Part shown: piece by piece, positions 36,018 through 46,879 of the stretch
Numbering within the stretch: position 1 is the stretch's first letter
Layout of the letters: each line of letters begins with the position of its first letter
Assembly: GCF_014529535.1 (NCBI RefSeq)
Contig: NW_023503293.1
Span: 3,676,741-3,740,740, forward strand
Origin: Bradysia coprophila
Taxonomy: Eukaryota > Arthropoda > Insecta > Diptera > Sciaridae
Length of the DNA: 64,000 bases
Direction of reading: 5' to 3'
The notes under the pieces: model-generated
Seen by the model: the letters and a program-made list of their open reading frames with translations, nothing else
The model's database searches: none
What the model was told of the DNA's origin: nothing
Made by a program: the position numbers and the translations under genes

Positions 36018-37067
36018 ATTGTTTAAATTGAATGGCATCGTAATCGCTAAATTTACTATTTGAAGAAATTGAACTAGTCAAAGAAAAGTCAAGTTAAAGT
36101 TTTCGTTTCTTTCAGGCAGCGCACAGAAATACCCAATCACTTCGATGAGTTATTGGACGCTGTCTTTCGTGATATTTTGTTTTATTTTTTCTATTTTATT
36201 TATTTTAGTTTAAATCTTAAGTTTACCACCAATCTCACAATGTCATTGCGACCACAATTTTATTTCCGGTTCCGTATTTTCGTCGTCCCAGTTTTAATTA
36301 AAACTTCTTTTTTTTCACCTTTAATTTAGACAAATTTAGTTCTCTCGTACGCGGAGAACGAGAGACCATTAGAATAAACAAAAGGAACACACTTTGCACG
36401 AAAATGTGTTTCTAAACCTTTCCGTCCTTCGTATTTGTGCACATAGCTAGTAATTCAGGTAGCTTATTATCCATACAATGTAACAAAACGTTACAATGTT
36501 ATCACAATTCTATTCATTGCAATCACTTCCGTAAATGATTTTCAACTTACGGCGTGATCGAAATCCGCCGAACGGATACGATTCATATTTCTGGACTGCT
36601 AACCGTTTTTCGGAATCGAATTTTGGATGGACAACTTTGCCAGCACCTACAGTAATATAATTCAAGAAAATCTGGGATCTTTACTTATTGGATAAACACA
36701 GGACGAACGAGATTGTAAAGCATTTTGTAAATATTTGTTTCAATCAAACCCAATTCTTCATTAAAAAATGAAAGAGAGATTTCTCTAACGACAGTATGGG
36801 ACATCTATGAGATCGTTAGATGCAACACGGTCTAATAATATAAAAAAAAAAACAATTTACGTGTGACGTAAATTCAAAACTGGGTTTTAAAAAAGAGGAT
36901 AGTCCAAAACCGGTGAAAAATGTTGCGAACATAAACGCAACCACGCTGCAATTGATTAATGGTCAAAACGATCAAAAACAAGGTCGGAGGCGACAAAAGG
37001 TTGCCTCAATAGAATGCGTGTATGAATTTCTTTTAACCGGATTTTTGTTCGTCTCTTTTAGTCGTTC

Positions 37068-37199
37068 AAAACAAGGTCTATTTTTGGGAATTTACTTTTT
37101 AAAAATTCCGTAAAATTCTTTCGAAAAATTTCTTTATTCAGAAATTCAAGTGTTTTAAGGAATTTTTTAGAATTAAATTTCCTAAAATAGACCCTGTTT
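37068..37199. repeat. Foldback element, AGGG(C/T)CTATTTT family, copy 2
   Basis: AAAACAAGGTCTATTTTTGG at the left pairs with CCTAAAATAGACCCTGTTT at the right; arms of about 25 bases continue as GGGAATTT / AAATTTCC. Related to 18981-19071. Confidence 0.65.
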
Positions 37200-38133
37200 C
37201 AAAGTTCTATCATCCAAGTATGTAAAAATTTCAACTTTCATGGGTATACTTAACCTTTACACCAGTCAAGTGTTAATAATCAGATTTAGTGTGTTGTGGA
37301 TGGTTTTCAATTGCGAGTTCAACAGAACATCTCATTACTTTCAGAAGAAAATACATTTACCGTTTTTTTAACGGAACATTTACACTGCCACTCATTCACA
37401 CAGTTACAAATTATTTTTAGATTGATAATTAACCGGAAGACGCGCGGGTGTCTTCGAAACTCTCCCATTTATTAATTAATCATTATAGAGAATGTGCACA
37501 AATCCATAAATAATAAAAAAAAAAACTTTTGAATACTGCCAGTTTTCACCTCATAAGGTACAAAGAATTTTAGAAAATTTAAATTTAGAAAACGAACTAA
37601 ACTAAATTAGTTTCGAATCAATAAATAAAGAAAAAAGTTTAAAAACAAAAACAAAAAAATTTGAATTGCATTATTATATTACACGTGTTAATACCTAAAC
37701 CACGATAGGTGTTCGTAGAATGAATTCACTTGATTACAACATGAAAATTATAGAATTTAGAAATTGAACGTAAATTATTTCAAGTTGTGAAATAAAGAAA
37801 ATTTTAAGAAAAAAAATAATTTTTTTACCAACTGAAGCCTATGTCGAATATACGCCAACGAGGACTGCATTTGCAGACCAGGGAAAAATGAAGCCCCTGA
37901 TCTACATCATTTCATACATTCCCGCGAGGGAGAACAAACTTGAAGAAATGCGGAAGAAAGAGTTGCAAGTTTAGAGGATTTGTCTCTTAACATAAGTAAA
38001 ATTTAAAAAAATATCTTTAAATCCTGCGGGCTGAACACAGGCCTACCACACTTCCTAAAATCTCCTAAAATTTTCAAAATGCTACTAAAATGTCCTAAAA
38101 TTAGAGTTCAAAAATCTCTTTAAACTTCTATAA

Positions 38134-38236
38134 ATCATCACTGACAAAAGAGAGTGGAAATTCTTATTCTAGATTACCTGGAGACAAAATTAGCTGCTAC
38201 AAGTAAGAATTTCAACTCTTTTTTGTCAGTGATGAT
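38134..38236. repeat. Foldback hairpin
   Basis: ATCATCACTGACAAAAGAG at the left pairs with CTCTTTTTTGTCAGTGATGAT at the right. Inner arms GAAATTCTTATTC / AAGTAAGAATTTC extend the pairing to about 38 bases with a 30-base loop. Confidence 0.75.
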
Positions 38237-39263
38237 CAAGATGAAATCAGTGGATGAGAAAAATAACATGAAACATTACGTCTGCAACGCTTTTCATTTT
38301 TTAGATCTCCAAAAAGCAATTGTTTTCGAAATTACTAACGATAGATTTGAAATAATATTCTGTAAAACGTGTTGGGTCATTCTGGATTTAGATACTGTCA
38401 TCAATACAGTGGTGATAGCTTGATTAAATATGTCGAAAAACTTACTTGTTCTGAATTCCATTTGGAATAACTTTCTGAAAATAGGTATCGCAATCACAAG
38501 TCGACATACTTTTAGTCATATTTTATCAAAGTCTTAATTTTTGTATGACGACAAGAAAATCGTTAACTTTATCCCCAACTCAAGATCGGACAATCAAACT
38601 TTTTCGACTTCTTTATATGTTATCGACCTTCAGAATAACAAATTTAACCGAATGAAAAAAACATAAATTTTGTGTAGGAAGAGGCGAATGTCCAAAATTG
38701 AACTTTGAGCGTTTTGGTAACTTTGGGTGACTACAATTTTTCTGGATAGTCATTTCCGATCCTGTAAAATCTATAGAATCTAAATACCTAGTCTAAGAGT
38801 ATGCTGCAACGTGAGTTTACAAGAAATATAGACTTCCAAGCAATAGTCATTGTAAAAAAAAGGTACGAGTTTTTTTTTAAGAAATAGGGGCTTATATTAT
38901 CAGCATTCGTATGAACTTATCACAACAATACTGACCTTACACAAGGGGACATAAAAGTTTTTTTTTTAATATATTCTTCCCAATGAACGAAAGCTGCTAA
39001 AAATCTCCTAAAAGCTACAAGTTTAACAATCTCCTAAAATATGGGGATTTTTAAATCATTGGAGGCTTGTGAACATGTTTAACTGCACTGCTCTTTTTAG
39101 TGCTTCAAGTTGTTAAATCACTGACCCTGCTTTGGCTTTACAAATACGAGCAGCAATAAAATCAGGGAATATTTTTCGTAAAACATTCCATACGCCTAGT
39201 CGGTTGGCCTGTAGAGTCGTCACATTTTTGTATAGTACTTCAATCTCACTGGACTATTTTTTA

Positions 39264-40487
39264 GACCCGTACGAAGTACTGGGGTCTTATAGGTTTACGC
39301 ATACGTTTGTAACACGTCGAATTGGACTCCCTGAGTAAGGGGAAACCTATTGTGGTTGTCTAGAGATGCCAAATCCGCGAAAAAAAAATGTCCGTCTGTC
39401 CGTCTGTCTGTCTGCACGATAACTTGAGTAAAACGCATCCGATTTTGAAAATTCTTTTTTTTCCCGTTTGGTAATGTCAAAAGACAGGCTAAGTTCGAAG
39501 ATGAGTGATTTTGGATCGACCCCTCCCGAGCTGTGGCCCAATAAGTGCTTTACGGTTTTTCGAAGATATCTCCGGACATTTAAATGTTAAACTTGTAAGT
39601 GATCCGTCAAATTAAAGGTGTTTACAATACCGATCGACAAAAAAAAAGTTTATGGAAATCGGATGACCGACTCGTGAGTTAGAACCCTTGGTGTGGAACA
39701 GGCACAGGGCGGCAAGCAGTTTTTGCTTGTAGGTCGGCCACATTTGAACATATTTCGTCTGTTTTAGCTTTATTAGATAGGTATTGACCGTACCAATCAG
39801 GGAAAAAAATGAAATTATGTTCTCCGGAGCGTGAGCTAGGTCTCTTGGAGTGAGCTCTTATCTGGTTACTCGGAAATACAGTGAACGTGGTGTATTTTGA
39901 CAATATCTCGAGTAAATTTTGACCGAATTTCATGAATTTTTTTTTTGTTTGAAAGGTAATAACGAATGTAAAGCGTCGGTACTATTTCCGGTCTCCTAAC
40001 AAAATGGCTGCCGGCGGCCATATTGGATTTTAGTAAAATAGAAATATCTTGGGAAAAATGATACTTAGAGAGTTTCTGTTAACATGGAAATAATTTGTTA
40101 TGTGTGTGGGGTTTCAGGGATTCCATATACGGACATCTATATATACCTATATACAGCTATATTGAGCTATATACAGGCATATAGAGCTATATAATAGCAT
40201 ATTCCTCTGTGAATTGTTTATTTAAAGTGAAATATAGGTAAATATAGCGGTATATAGCTGTTTAAATAGGAATTTATGAAATTTGTCTTCGTACGGGGCT
40301 GTCTATATTGCCTCCGGCAATTTAGTTGTATATGATAACAAGGCAAAGAGTGGATAATGTAAGTGATTTTAAAGGGAGAATAGTTTTTCAGCAGAGAAGA
40401 AAATGAAGTAAGAGAAATGAAGAGTTTCACATTAAAGGCTTTTGATACGAATAGGTGTTTCGTACGGGTCGGCGTTAGCTATGTTTT
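39264..40487 (-). mobile_element. 1.2-kb non-autonomous element, copy 1
   Basis: Nearly identical, in reverse orientation, to 43103-44353. Bounded by GACCCGTACGAA at the outer end and TTCGTACGGGTC at the inner end, a 12-bp terminal inverted repeat; similarity continues 17 bases further in (GGCGTTAGCTATGTTTT). The interior has a CCGTCTGTCCGTCTGTCTGTC microsatellite, the ACGATAACTTGAGTAA block shared with elements at 15.4 and 47.2 kb, and a run of TATATAGCTATAT words. It contains short ORFs (such as 40430-40218) but none with a recognisable domain. Confidence 0.85.
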
Positions 40488-40735
40488 GTGTAACAACTTC
40501 ACATTGATTCATTCCCATAAAATGTCACAGCAGTGAAGTTTGTTCATGAAAAAATAATTCAGTGTCAGCAGTCTTTTTATGAAGAAAAGTACTAAATTAC
40601 TAAAAGTACTAACCCTAAGTTTTTAAACTCCATTCTCCTATAGTCAATTATAAGTACGACTTATCACTAAACATCTACTTATTGCTGAAGGAAGCTTGGT
40701 ACGTTTACGGTAAGGGTATTTCCCTTATACTAGAG

Positions 40736-40889
40736 CACGGCAGAGTAAAGTGGACCAGGCAGGAGCGCTTGATTTGACTAAGGGCTTGAATTATCTAGTA
40801 GCCTTGTTTGGCGCGAATGAAATTATTCGATTTATGTCAGTGTTCATTTGAGAACACCGCTACTGTCTGGTTTATTTTACTCTGCCGTG
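40736..40889. mobile_element. 154-bp TIR MITE (CACGGCAGAGTAAA family)
   Basis: Starts CACGGCAGAGTAAAGTGGAC and ends with TTTACTCTGCCGTG. The terminal repeats extend over about 27 bases with a few mismatches (...GACCAGGCAG / CTGTCTGGTTTA...). A deletion derivative consisting only of the ends lies at 45761-45794. No clear target duplication here. Confidence 0.82.
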
Positions 40890-40922
40890 ATCAGCTTATC
40901 TGCTCGTAACTAGCTTACCATA

Positions 40923-41285
40923 ATGGCTAAGGCGGTGCAGAGACTTGTCAATGATAATTTTGGACAAAGTGCTATTCTTGATAAAGGTAATTGACTTAAA
41001 GTCAATTTTTAATGAGATAACAAATATTTTGGTTTAGTGATGTGACGAATTCTGGCAATTAATTTTGTCTAAAAAGTCTAAAGTTCGCTAGAGTTGTACA
41101 AACAAAAATTTGCTATTAAAATTTTAGGTTCATGTGGAATTACTTTCAATTTGCTAAGGACGGTTAGAAAGTACGCTATGGGACAGCGTAAACAGCTTGC
41201 GCGCGCACGTTTATACTTCGAACTCGAGCTTATACGTATGCATTGGAACTGTTTACAGATAAAAAACCTAACAAATGCACCATAA
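40923..41285 (+). CDS. Possible two-exon small protein, unrecognised
   Basis: Exon 40923-40986 (ATG GCT AAG..., donor AAAG/GTAATT) joins 41128-41285 (acceptor AAAATTTTAG) in phase to give 73 residues: MAKAVQRLVNDNFGQSAILD, then a basic stretch (RKYAMGQRKQLARARLYFEL) and a TAA. The second exon keeps an open frame and contains an amphipathic Arg/Leu-rich segment. No family is recognised. It starts only 33 bases after the MITE at 40736-40889 and lies between the two opposed 1.2-kb elements. It may be a decayed or a chance model. Confidence 0.33.
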
Positions 41286-41987
41286 ACAGTTGAAATGGGC
41301 GATATGTAAGACTACACAGGCTTTCAAATCCGTATACACTCAGAATCGATCATTCCACTTTATATCAATTTTAAATTCGACAACTTTGTTATTTGGCGTT
41401 TTCCCTTGAAAATGTTAAAGAACTTTCGATAAGCCGACCGAAAAAAAACAGCAAACGATTATTACGTCAGTCAGATCATGTGAAACAGGGTCTAACCGAA
41501 AACAAAATGTTGCGCCGGAAAAAATTGGATAATGAGACGAAACTGACAAGATCTGGTCTGAGGGTCAGGAGTTATTTTTTTTTATTTATTCACAAATCTA
41601 CGAGAAAAAAGCATTATGATAACGTAGTCCATTCGTGAAAAGGTCTTCACAAATACATTTGTTGATGGCTTGATGATTTATGAATATTTTGCAATTCTTA
41701 CCCATTTTGAATGGAGTGTGGAACACTCTTTGAACGATGTCAAGTTCAAGTCAAATCGATTCTACTAACTGTATAGTATTACACTATCTTCTACTGGACT
41801 ACGATCGAGTGTATGATATTTAACGATTACTTGAACCCTGTCTGCAGGTTATCATAGACTACGAAAGAATAAAAATCATTTTTCTGAGAAAAATTATGTA
41901 AATATTTGGCACCACGACAATCATTTTTGTTAAGGTAGTCTTCGGCATTACATATAAGCAATTTTTGAACATTTTTTAACACGCGCA
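41286..41987. other. Upstream region of the secreted-protein gene
   Basis: AT-rich. The ORF at 41393-41638 (81 codons, Lys/Arg rich) has no recognisable motif. ACATATAAGC at about 41950-41959, 30-40 bases before the start codon, is a TATA-like box for the gene that follows; the 5' UTR would then be very short. Confidence 0.35.
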
Positions 41988-42830
41988 ATGAAATTCGCAA
42001 TAGTTTTTGTGGCAATCATACTGTGTCCTGTACTGGCAGATCATTTTCTGGACATAACCGAAGCTTGTTTCGTTCAATATCTGAAGGAAAAAGGAAAACT
42101 CAGCAGTAACTTCGAAGCAGCCATAGAACCAACCGAGGAATGTTTGGAAAAACTGCCCAATATGGTACAAGCACTACGAACATTCGTCGACAACTTAGTC
42201 AAAAAAGCGATGCCATACGAATCCGAATGTTTGCTGGGTGAACTCGATTACAGAGACGCGGTGGATCACTTCATCACAATTTACGTTGTACGTCTGAATA
42301 AGTTTCTGAGTGAAAATGTGCTCACTCTTCAATTGGAATCAAGTCGTGCTCAACTAAAGCAGGAACTGGAAAGTGCAGCGTTCCGGTGTGAAGTGGATGG
42401 TAAAGATTTTGTGCAATTATTCAACAAGAATCTGGGCATCCGAAACGAAACGTTGGCGGCGTTACAGCATGACTATTGCATCACAAAGTTCTGTGTCGAC
42501 ACCAAAATTCTGGAGTCGGAAAATTATGAATTGAACCCGAACAACATTTCAACGGATGATGTTAATTGTACGTCCATCATTGACATAGATCGAAACAACG
42601 CTGAAAAGGAATTCACTGATGAGTACATTACAACGCCTGAAACGATAGCTGCGAAAGATTGCATCATGGAAGTGTATCGGAATGAAAAGAGGTACGAGTT
42701 TTTTGCCGCTTTAAATGTTCTCGGTAACGTTGTGTTCGCAAGAAAAACAAAAGAAGCGGATGTGACAAAAGTTACAGAAAAGCTTACTGATCCATCATTT
42801 GGACAGCTAATAAATAATAATTGTTTGTAG
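41988..42830 (+). CDS. Predicted secreted cysteine-containing protein, unknown family
   Basis: Single-exon frame of 280 codons with a clear start. Residues 1-17 (MKFAIVFVAIILCPVLA) form a signal peptide with likely cleavage before DHF. The mature part has nine cysteines (27, 52, 81, 134, 164, 169, 194, 225, 279), an odd number, so one may be free or pair between chains. Possible N-glycosylation sites are at 153 (NET), 186 (NIS) and 193 (NCT). Long amphipathic helical stretches are suggested (VQALRTFVDNLVKKAMPYES; SRAQLKQELESAAF). The spacing is loosely like small insect hemolymph or secreted all-helical proteins, but I do not recognise the family. Lack of introns, unlike its neighbours, and its place between two inverted 1.2-kb elements are notable. 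Tissue and function unknown. Confidence 0.75.
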   Translation: MKFAIVFVAIILCPVLADHFLDITEACFVQYLKEKGKLSSNFEAAIEPTEECLEKLPNMVQALRTFVDNLVKKAMPYESECLLGELDYRDAVDHFITIYVVRLNKFLSENVLTLQLESSRAQLKQELESAAFRCEVDGKDFVQLFNKNLGIRNETLAALQHDYCITKFCVDTKILESENYELNPNNISTDDVNCTSIIDIDRNNAEKEFTDEYITTPETIAAKDCIMEVYRNEKRYEFFAALNVLGNVVFARKTKEADVTKVTEKLTDPSFGQLINNNCL

Positions 42831-43102
42831 ACATTACAAGAGTTTACCCATTATTGTTGAATCTGCCTCGGAATCTGCGAGGCACAACCAATTTGCCAGC
42901 AAACTTCAATTACAACACACTGTCAAGAGAAGGCAACAACTGTTACTCCTCTAGGTATTTTCTTATCAAATTGGTATCTTTTACGGCGCTAGATTTGCTA
43001 TGCTGTCATTAGCCATACTTCACCAAATTCCAATTTGATCCAAAGAAGAAAAAGAGATTCAGAACCAACGCGACTCTCCCTAAGTTGGTAAACACGGCAA
43101 AA
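42831..43102. other. 3' flank of the secreted-protein gene
   Basis: No gene seen. The small ORF at 42821-43012 overlaps the stop codon of the preceding gene and has no motif. Confidence 0.4.
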
Positions 43103-44353
43103 AAAACATAGCTAACGCCGACCCGTACGAAACACCTATTCGTATCAAAAGCCTTTAATGTGAAACTCTTCATTTCTCTTACTTCATTTTCTTCTCTGCT
43201 GAAAAACTATTCTCCCTTTAAAATCACTTACATTATCCACTCTTTGCCTTGTTATCATATACAACTAAATTGCCGGAGGCAATATAGACAGCCCCGTACG
43301 AAGACAAATTTCATAAATTCCTATTTAAACAGCTATATACCGCTATATTTAACTATATTTCACTATAAATAAACATTTCACAGATAAATATATGCTATTA
43401 TATAGCTCTATATGCCTGTATATAGCTCAATATAGCTGTATATAGGTATATATAGATGTCCGTATATGGAATCCCTGAAACCCCACACACATAACAAATT
43501 ATTTCCATGTTAACAGAAACTCTCTAAGTATCATTTTTCCCAAGATATTTCTATTTTACTAAAATCCAATATGGCCGCCGGCAGCCATTTTGTTAGGAGA
43601 CCGGAAATAGTACCGACGCTTTACATTCGTTAATACCTTTCAAACAAAAAAAAAATCATGAAATTCGGTCAAAATTTACTCGAGATATTGTCAAAATACA
43701 CCACGTTCACTGTACTTCCGAGTAGCCAGATAAGAGCTCACTCCAAGAGACCTAGCTCACGCTCCGGAGGACATGATTTCATAAAAAAAAATTCCCTGAT
43801 TGGTACGGTCAATACCTATCTAATAAAGCTAAAACAGACGAAATATGTTCAAATGTGGCCGACCTACAAGCAAAAACTGCTTGCCGCCCTGTGCCTGTTC
43901 CACACCAAGGGGTCTAACTCACGAGTCGGTCATCCGATTTCCATAAACTTTTTTTTTGTCGATCGGTATTGTAAATACCTTTTATTTGACGTATCACTTA
44001 CAAGTTTAACGTTTAAATGTCCGGAGATATCTTCGAAAAACCGTAAAGCACTTATTGGGCCACAGCTCGGGAGGGGTCGATCCAAAATCACTCATCTTCG
44101 AACTTAGCCTGTCTTTTGACATTACCAAACGGGAAAAAAAAGAATTTTCAAAATCGGATGCGTTTTACTCAAGTTATCGTGCAGACAGACAGACAGACGG
44201 ACAGACGGACAGACGGACAGACGGACATTTTTTTTTTCGCGGATTTGGCATCTCTAGACAACCACAATAGGTTTCCCCTTACTCAGGGAGTCCAATTCGA
44301 CGTGTTACAAACGTATGCGTAAACCTATAAGACCTCAGTACTTCGTACGGGTC
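43103..44353 (+). mobile_element. 1.2-kb non-autonomous element, copy 2 (inverted)
   Basis: Reverse-oriented partner of 39264-40487. Inner boundary AAAACATAGCTAACGCC then GACCCGTACGAA; outer boundary TTCGTACGGGTC at 44342-44353. Differences include extra CAGACGGA microsatellite units (44186-44225) and scattered substitutions, so the copies diverged separately. The 149-codon ORF at 43658-44107 and the 70-codon one at 43160-43372 have counterparts in copy 1 but no recognisable domain. Confidence 0.85.
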
Positions 44354-45753
44354 TAAAAACTGAAATGTAAGTATTGGCTTAAATAGGTAGTGAACCAGCA
44401 ACCTATCAATGCAATGTTTACGGTATTTTACCTAGTTATGCCCTACTTAAAATCCCATGTGTTGAGATAGGCGGATAGCTCGAATTGGTTGTATAGGTTC
44501 TATGGCTATTCGGTAATACTTCGGTTTGGACTTAGTTCTTTTCTTTATTGAGCTGAGATTCGCCACAGATTAATAAATTTCACACGAAAGCTAGATGTTT
44601 CACCCAAAAATCCATGGTTAGGGTCTGTGTGTTGCATCAGAGTTTTTTTTCTTCTTCTTACAACAAATAGACAGATTTTGTTGTATCTATGTTGTAACAT
44701 CCATTAAACCCAAATCTCCTATACGCCTTACACTAATGGGAAGTATTTAAAATGATAACCTTGGAGAGGAAAGCAGACTCTACTTTAGTATGAATCATCA
44801 AATCAATTTTTTCTTCCTATTTTTTTTTCTAATGAAAATCGTTATGGCTCGTCAGTATTTTTTATGGTCAGGTTGGACGGTAAAGAATTCATGTTCAAAT
44901 GAAAATCCGATTGACTCTCATCACAATGCCAAATGGAAAATTATGCAAAATGTTCATTCGTTATTCGTTGTTTGCCTGTAGAAACGAACGCTATAATTCC
45001 ACAATTGCACCAAGTGACACGAAATTAAATTTTTAGAAGATTTTTGGTTCATTCTGCTTCGAAGTAAGGTGAAATCACCTCGACCCAAACGTTGCCAAAA
45101 CTACATTTTTTCATATAAAAACTGAAGAATTCGAAAGGTACAGCATATGACTTCACGAGAAAAATACCTTTGGCTCGATCAGGTTAGTTGGGTGAGTGAA
45201 GTAGGTGAAATCAGCTTCCCAGTGGTCATAATTGTCATCCTCGAATTTTGACTCGTCGAGGTTATCTCGAAAAATTTTGTAACCATTTTTTTAAATGGAT
45301 TTGAGCAACATTTTCTGTGGAGCTACAACCACCAACTTAAAAAAAATATATTTCTGGCTATTAATGACCACCGAAAAATATCACTTTTATAGACATAAAT
45401 CCATCAAATTTTGAGCTACCAACCTCACATTATGCTAAAACTGCGCGTCGTGACCATGGCTTTCAGAAAAAAAAGTTTACACAAATCAGTTCATTTGGTG
45501 AAAATATTTTTAAAAGTCACAACCGTGTAACGCAACTAACCGTCGACTTCTTCGATCACACAAGTCACACTTCAAAGGCTAAAAATTACAATTCTTGTTG
45601 GTATGAATGAAATCACTGTGTCTCCTGAGTATCAGAACATTTATAGACTGATTTGTTACCGCAAAACATAGCCAACACAGCTCATTTTATGACTCAAAGA
45701 TATAAAAACGAAATTTGAAGTTGTGTTACCCTGGAGTTACCCATATACTGTCT
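44354..45753. other. Intergenic, no gene seen
   Basis: AT-rich. The ORF at 44790-44981 is hydrophobic at the start because of T-runs; no other support for it. Confidence 0.4.
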
Positions 45754-45801
45754 GTTCCAGCACGGCAGAGTAAAATAAACTTTACTCTGCCGTGGTTCCA
45801 G
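45754..45801. mobile_element. Minimal TIR-only insertion with 7-bp target duplication
   Basis: CACGGCAGAGTAAA (45761-45774), six bases ATAAAC, then TTTACTCTGCCGTG (45781-45794): a 34-bp palindrome made only of the ends of the MITE at 40736-40889. It is flanked by GTTCCAG on both sides (45754-45760, 45795-45801). Confidence 0.82.
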
Positions 45802-46608
45802 GTAAGGGTATAATTAAATACTGCTTACAGTATATGAAGATTTACTTTTATATACTGGTACCTTCCAAGTACATAAAAGTAAATGATCATATACTGCGAA
45901 CAATATTTACTCGTACCCTTATGTATACTCTTGCATACTAAAAGTCAGTCTGCCAGGAATTCTCGTCGAGGCAACATCCTTGGTGACATGTAAAAAGATT
46001 AAAAAAATTCATGAAACATTTTCTTGTCAGTTCACATTATACTGTTAATTCCGCTGTCGTTTTTCTTGTGAGACGTATCTGTAGGGCTTTCACTTGTTAG
46101 GAATATGTGTAGGGCTTTGTCTCGTTAGGTATTAGGGATTGTCTGGCAAAAACGGATATTAACAGAAAAATGTGCAACTGATAAGAAAAACTTTGTTACA
46201 TTAATTTTCTCATTCTTTAAAGTGAATCAATTCAATAAAGATTATAAGTAAATGAAGATGGGTAATCAAAACCGAAATTGTCATATTTTATTAGAAGCAC
46301 ATTTTTCACAAATGTCACCATAACTATTTGAAATTATTGACGGTATACTGAATTTTCATGTACTTTCATATACTGACGGGAAAAATACGAAAAAAAGGTA
46401 TCCAAATACTTCACCGTTTACAAGGAAATGGTCATATACTTTTTCGCAATTCCGGTCTATAATCATCACCTTTCCATGCATCCATTTAATGTTGTTTTGA
46501 AGGTATTTATTTATTTCACTGTATTTCTGGACACAGTGCGATATTTTTTCGCACGCTAAAGAACCTATTACCTTCAACGAAGGCTAAATTTTTATAAATA
46601 AAAATCTT
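45802..46608. other. Intergenic, no gene seen
   Basis: AT-rich, with repeated TATATACTG / CAGTATAT words in several orientations (45830-45900, 46330-46440) that may be remnants of an imperfect foldback. No coding exon recognised. Confidence 0.4.
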
Positions 46609-46691
46609 GCATTGACCAGAAATCGAACCCCCGACACCAAAAGGTTTTTGAACACAAAGCAGCGACTATAGCCATTCGGCTATAGAGTCAC
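46609..46691 (-). repeat. tRNA-like sequence or tRNA-derived SINE head
   Basis: On the minus strand, GTGACTCTATAGCCGAATGG contains an A-box-like TAGCCGAATGGC, and 45 bases later GGGGGTTCGATTTC is a near-consensus B box. The length (83) would suit a tRNA with a long variable arm. However the acceptor ends (GTGACTC / GTCAATGC) do not pair, so it is more likely a SINE head than a functional tRNA. Confidence 0.5.
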
Positions 46692-46879
46692 ACAATTATA
46701 CCGAACGTATTGTTGAAGCGTATATATGTACTAAGCATTGACTACTCGATTTCATTCAACGCGTCTCTTTACATCACATTGCAATGTGTATTATAATGCA
46801 GCCTTCTTGATCGTTCAAATGAATTTCTGTATACACACACAAGAATTTTGGAACAAAATGTAGGACATGTAGGAAAGGT

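Larger units (their letters stand above)
36018..39263. other. Rootletin 3' flank and repeat-bearing intergenic DNA
   Basis: The first 360 bases up to AATAAA at 36373 are probably 3' UTR. Beyond, two foldbacks (37068-37199, 38134-38236) and recurrent (C)TCCTAAAAT words near 38050-38100 and 38999-39045 are seen. No supported gene; ORFs at 36913-37113, 38154-38423 and 39132-39338 are taken as chance. Confidence 0.45.

Noticed and set aside
39392..39415. CCGTCTGTCCGTCTGTCTGTCTG direct repeats, considered as CRISPR-like
   Set aside because: Simple microsatellite inside a repeat element; no spacer structure, and the genome is eukaryotic.
43658..44107. 149-codon ORF with a partner at 39679-39933
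   Set aside because: Located within the 1.2-kb repeat element; frame differs in length between copies and no domain is seen, so similarity is not evidence of a gene.
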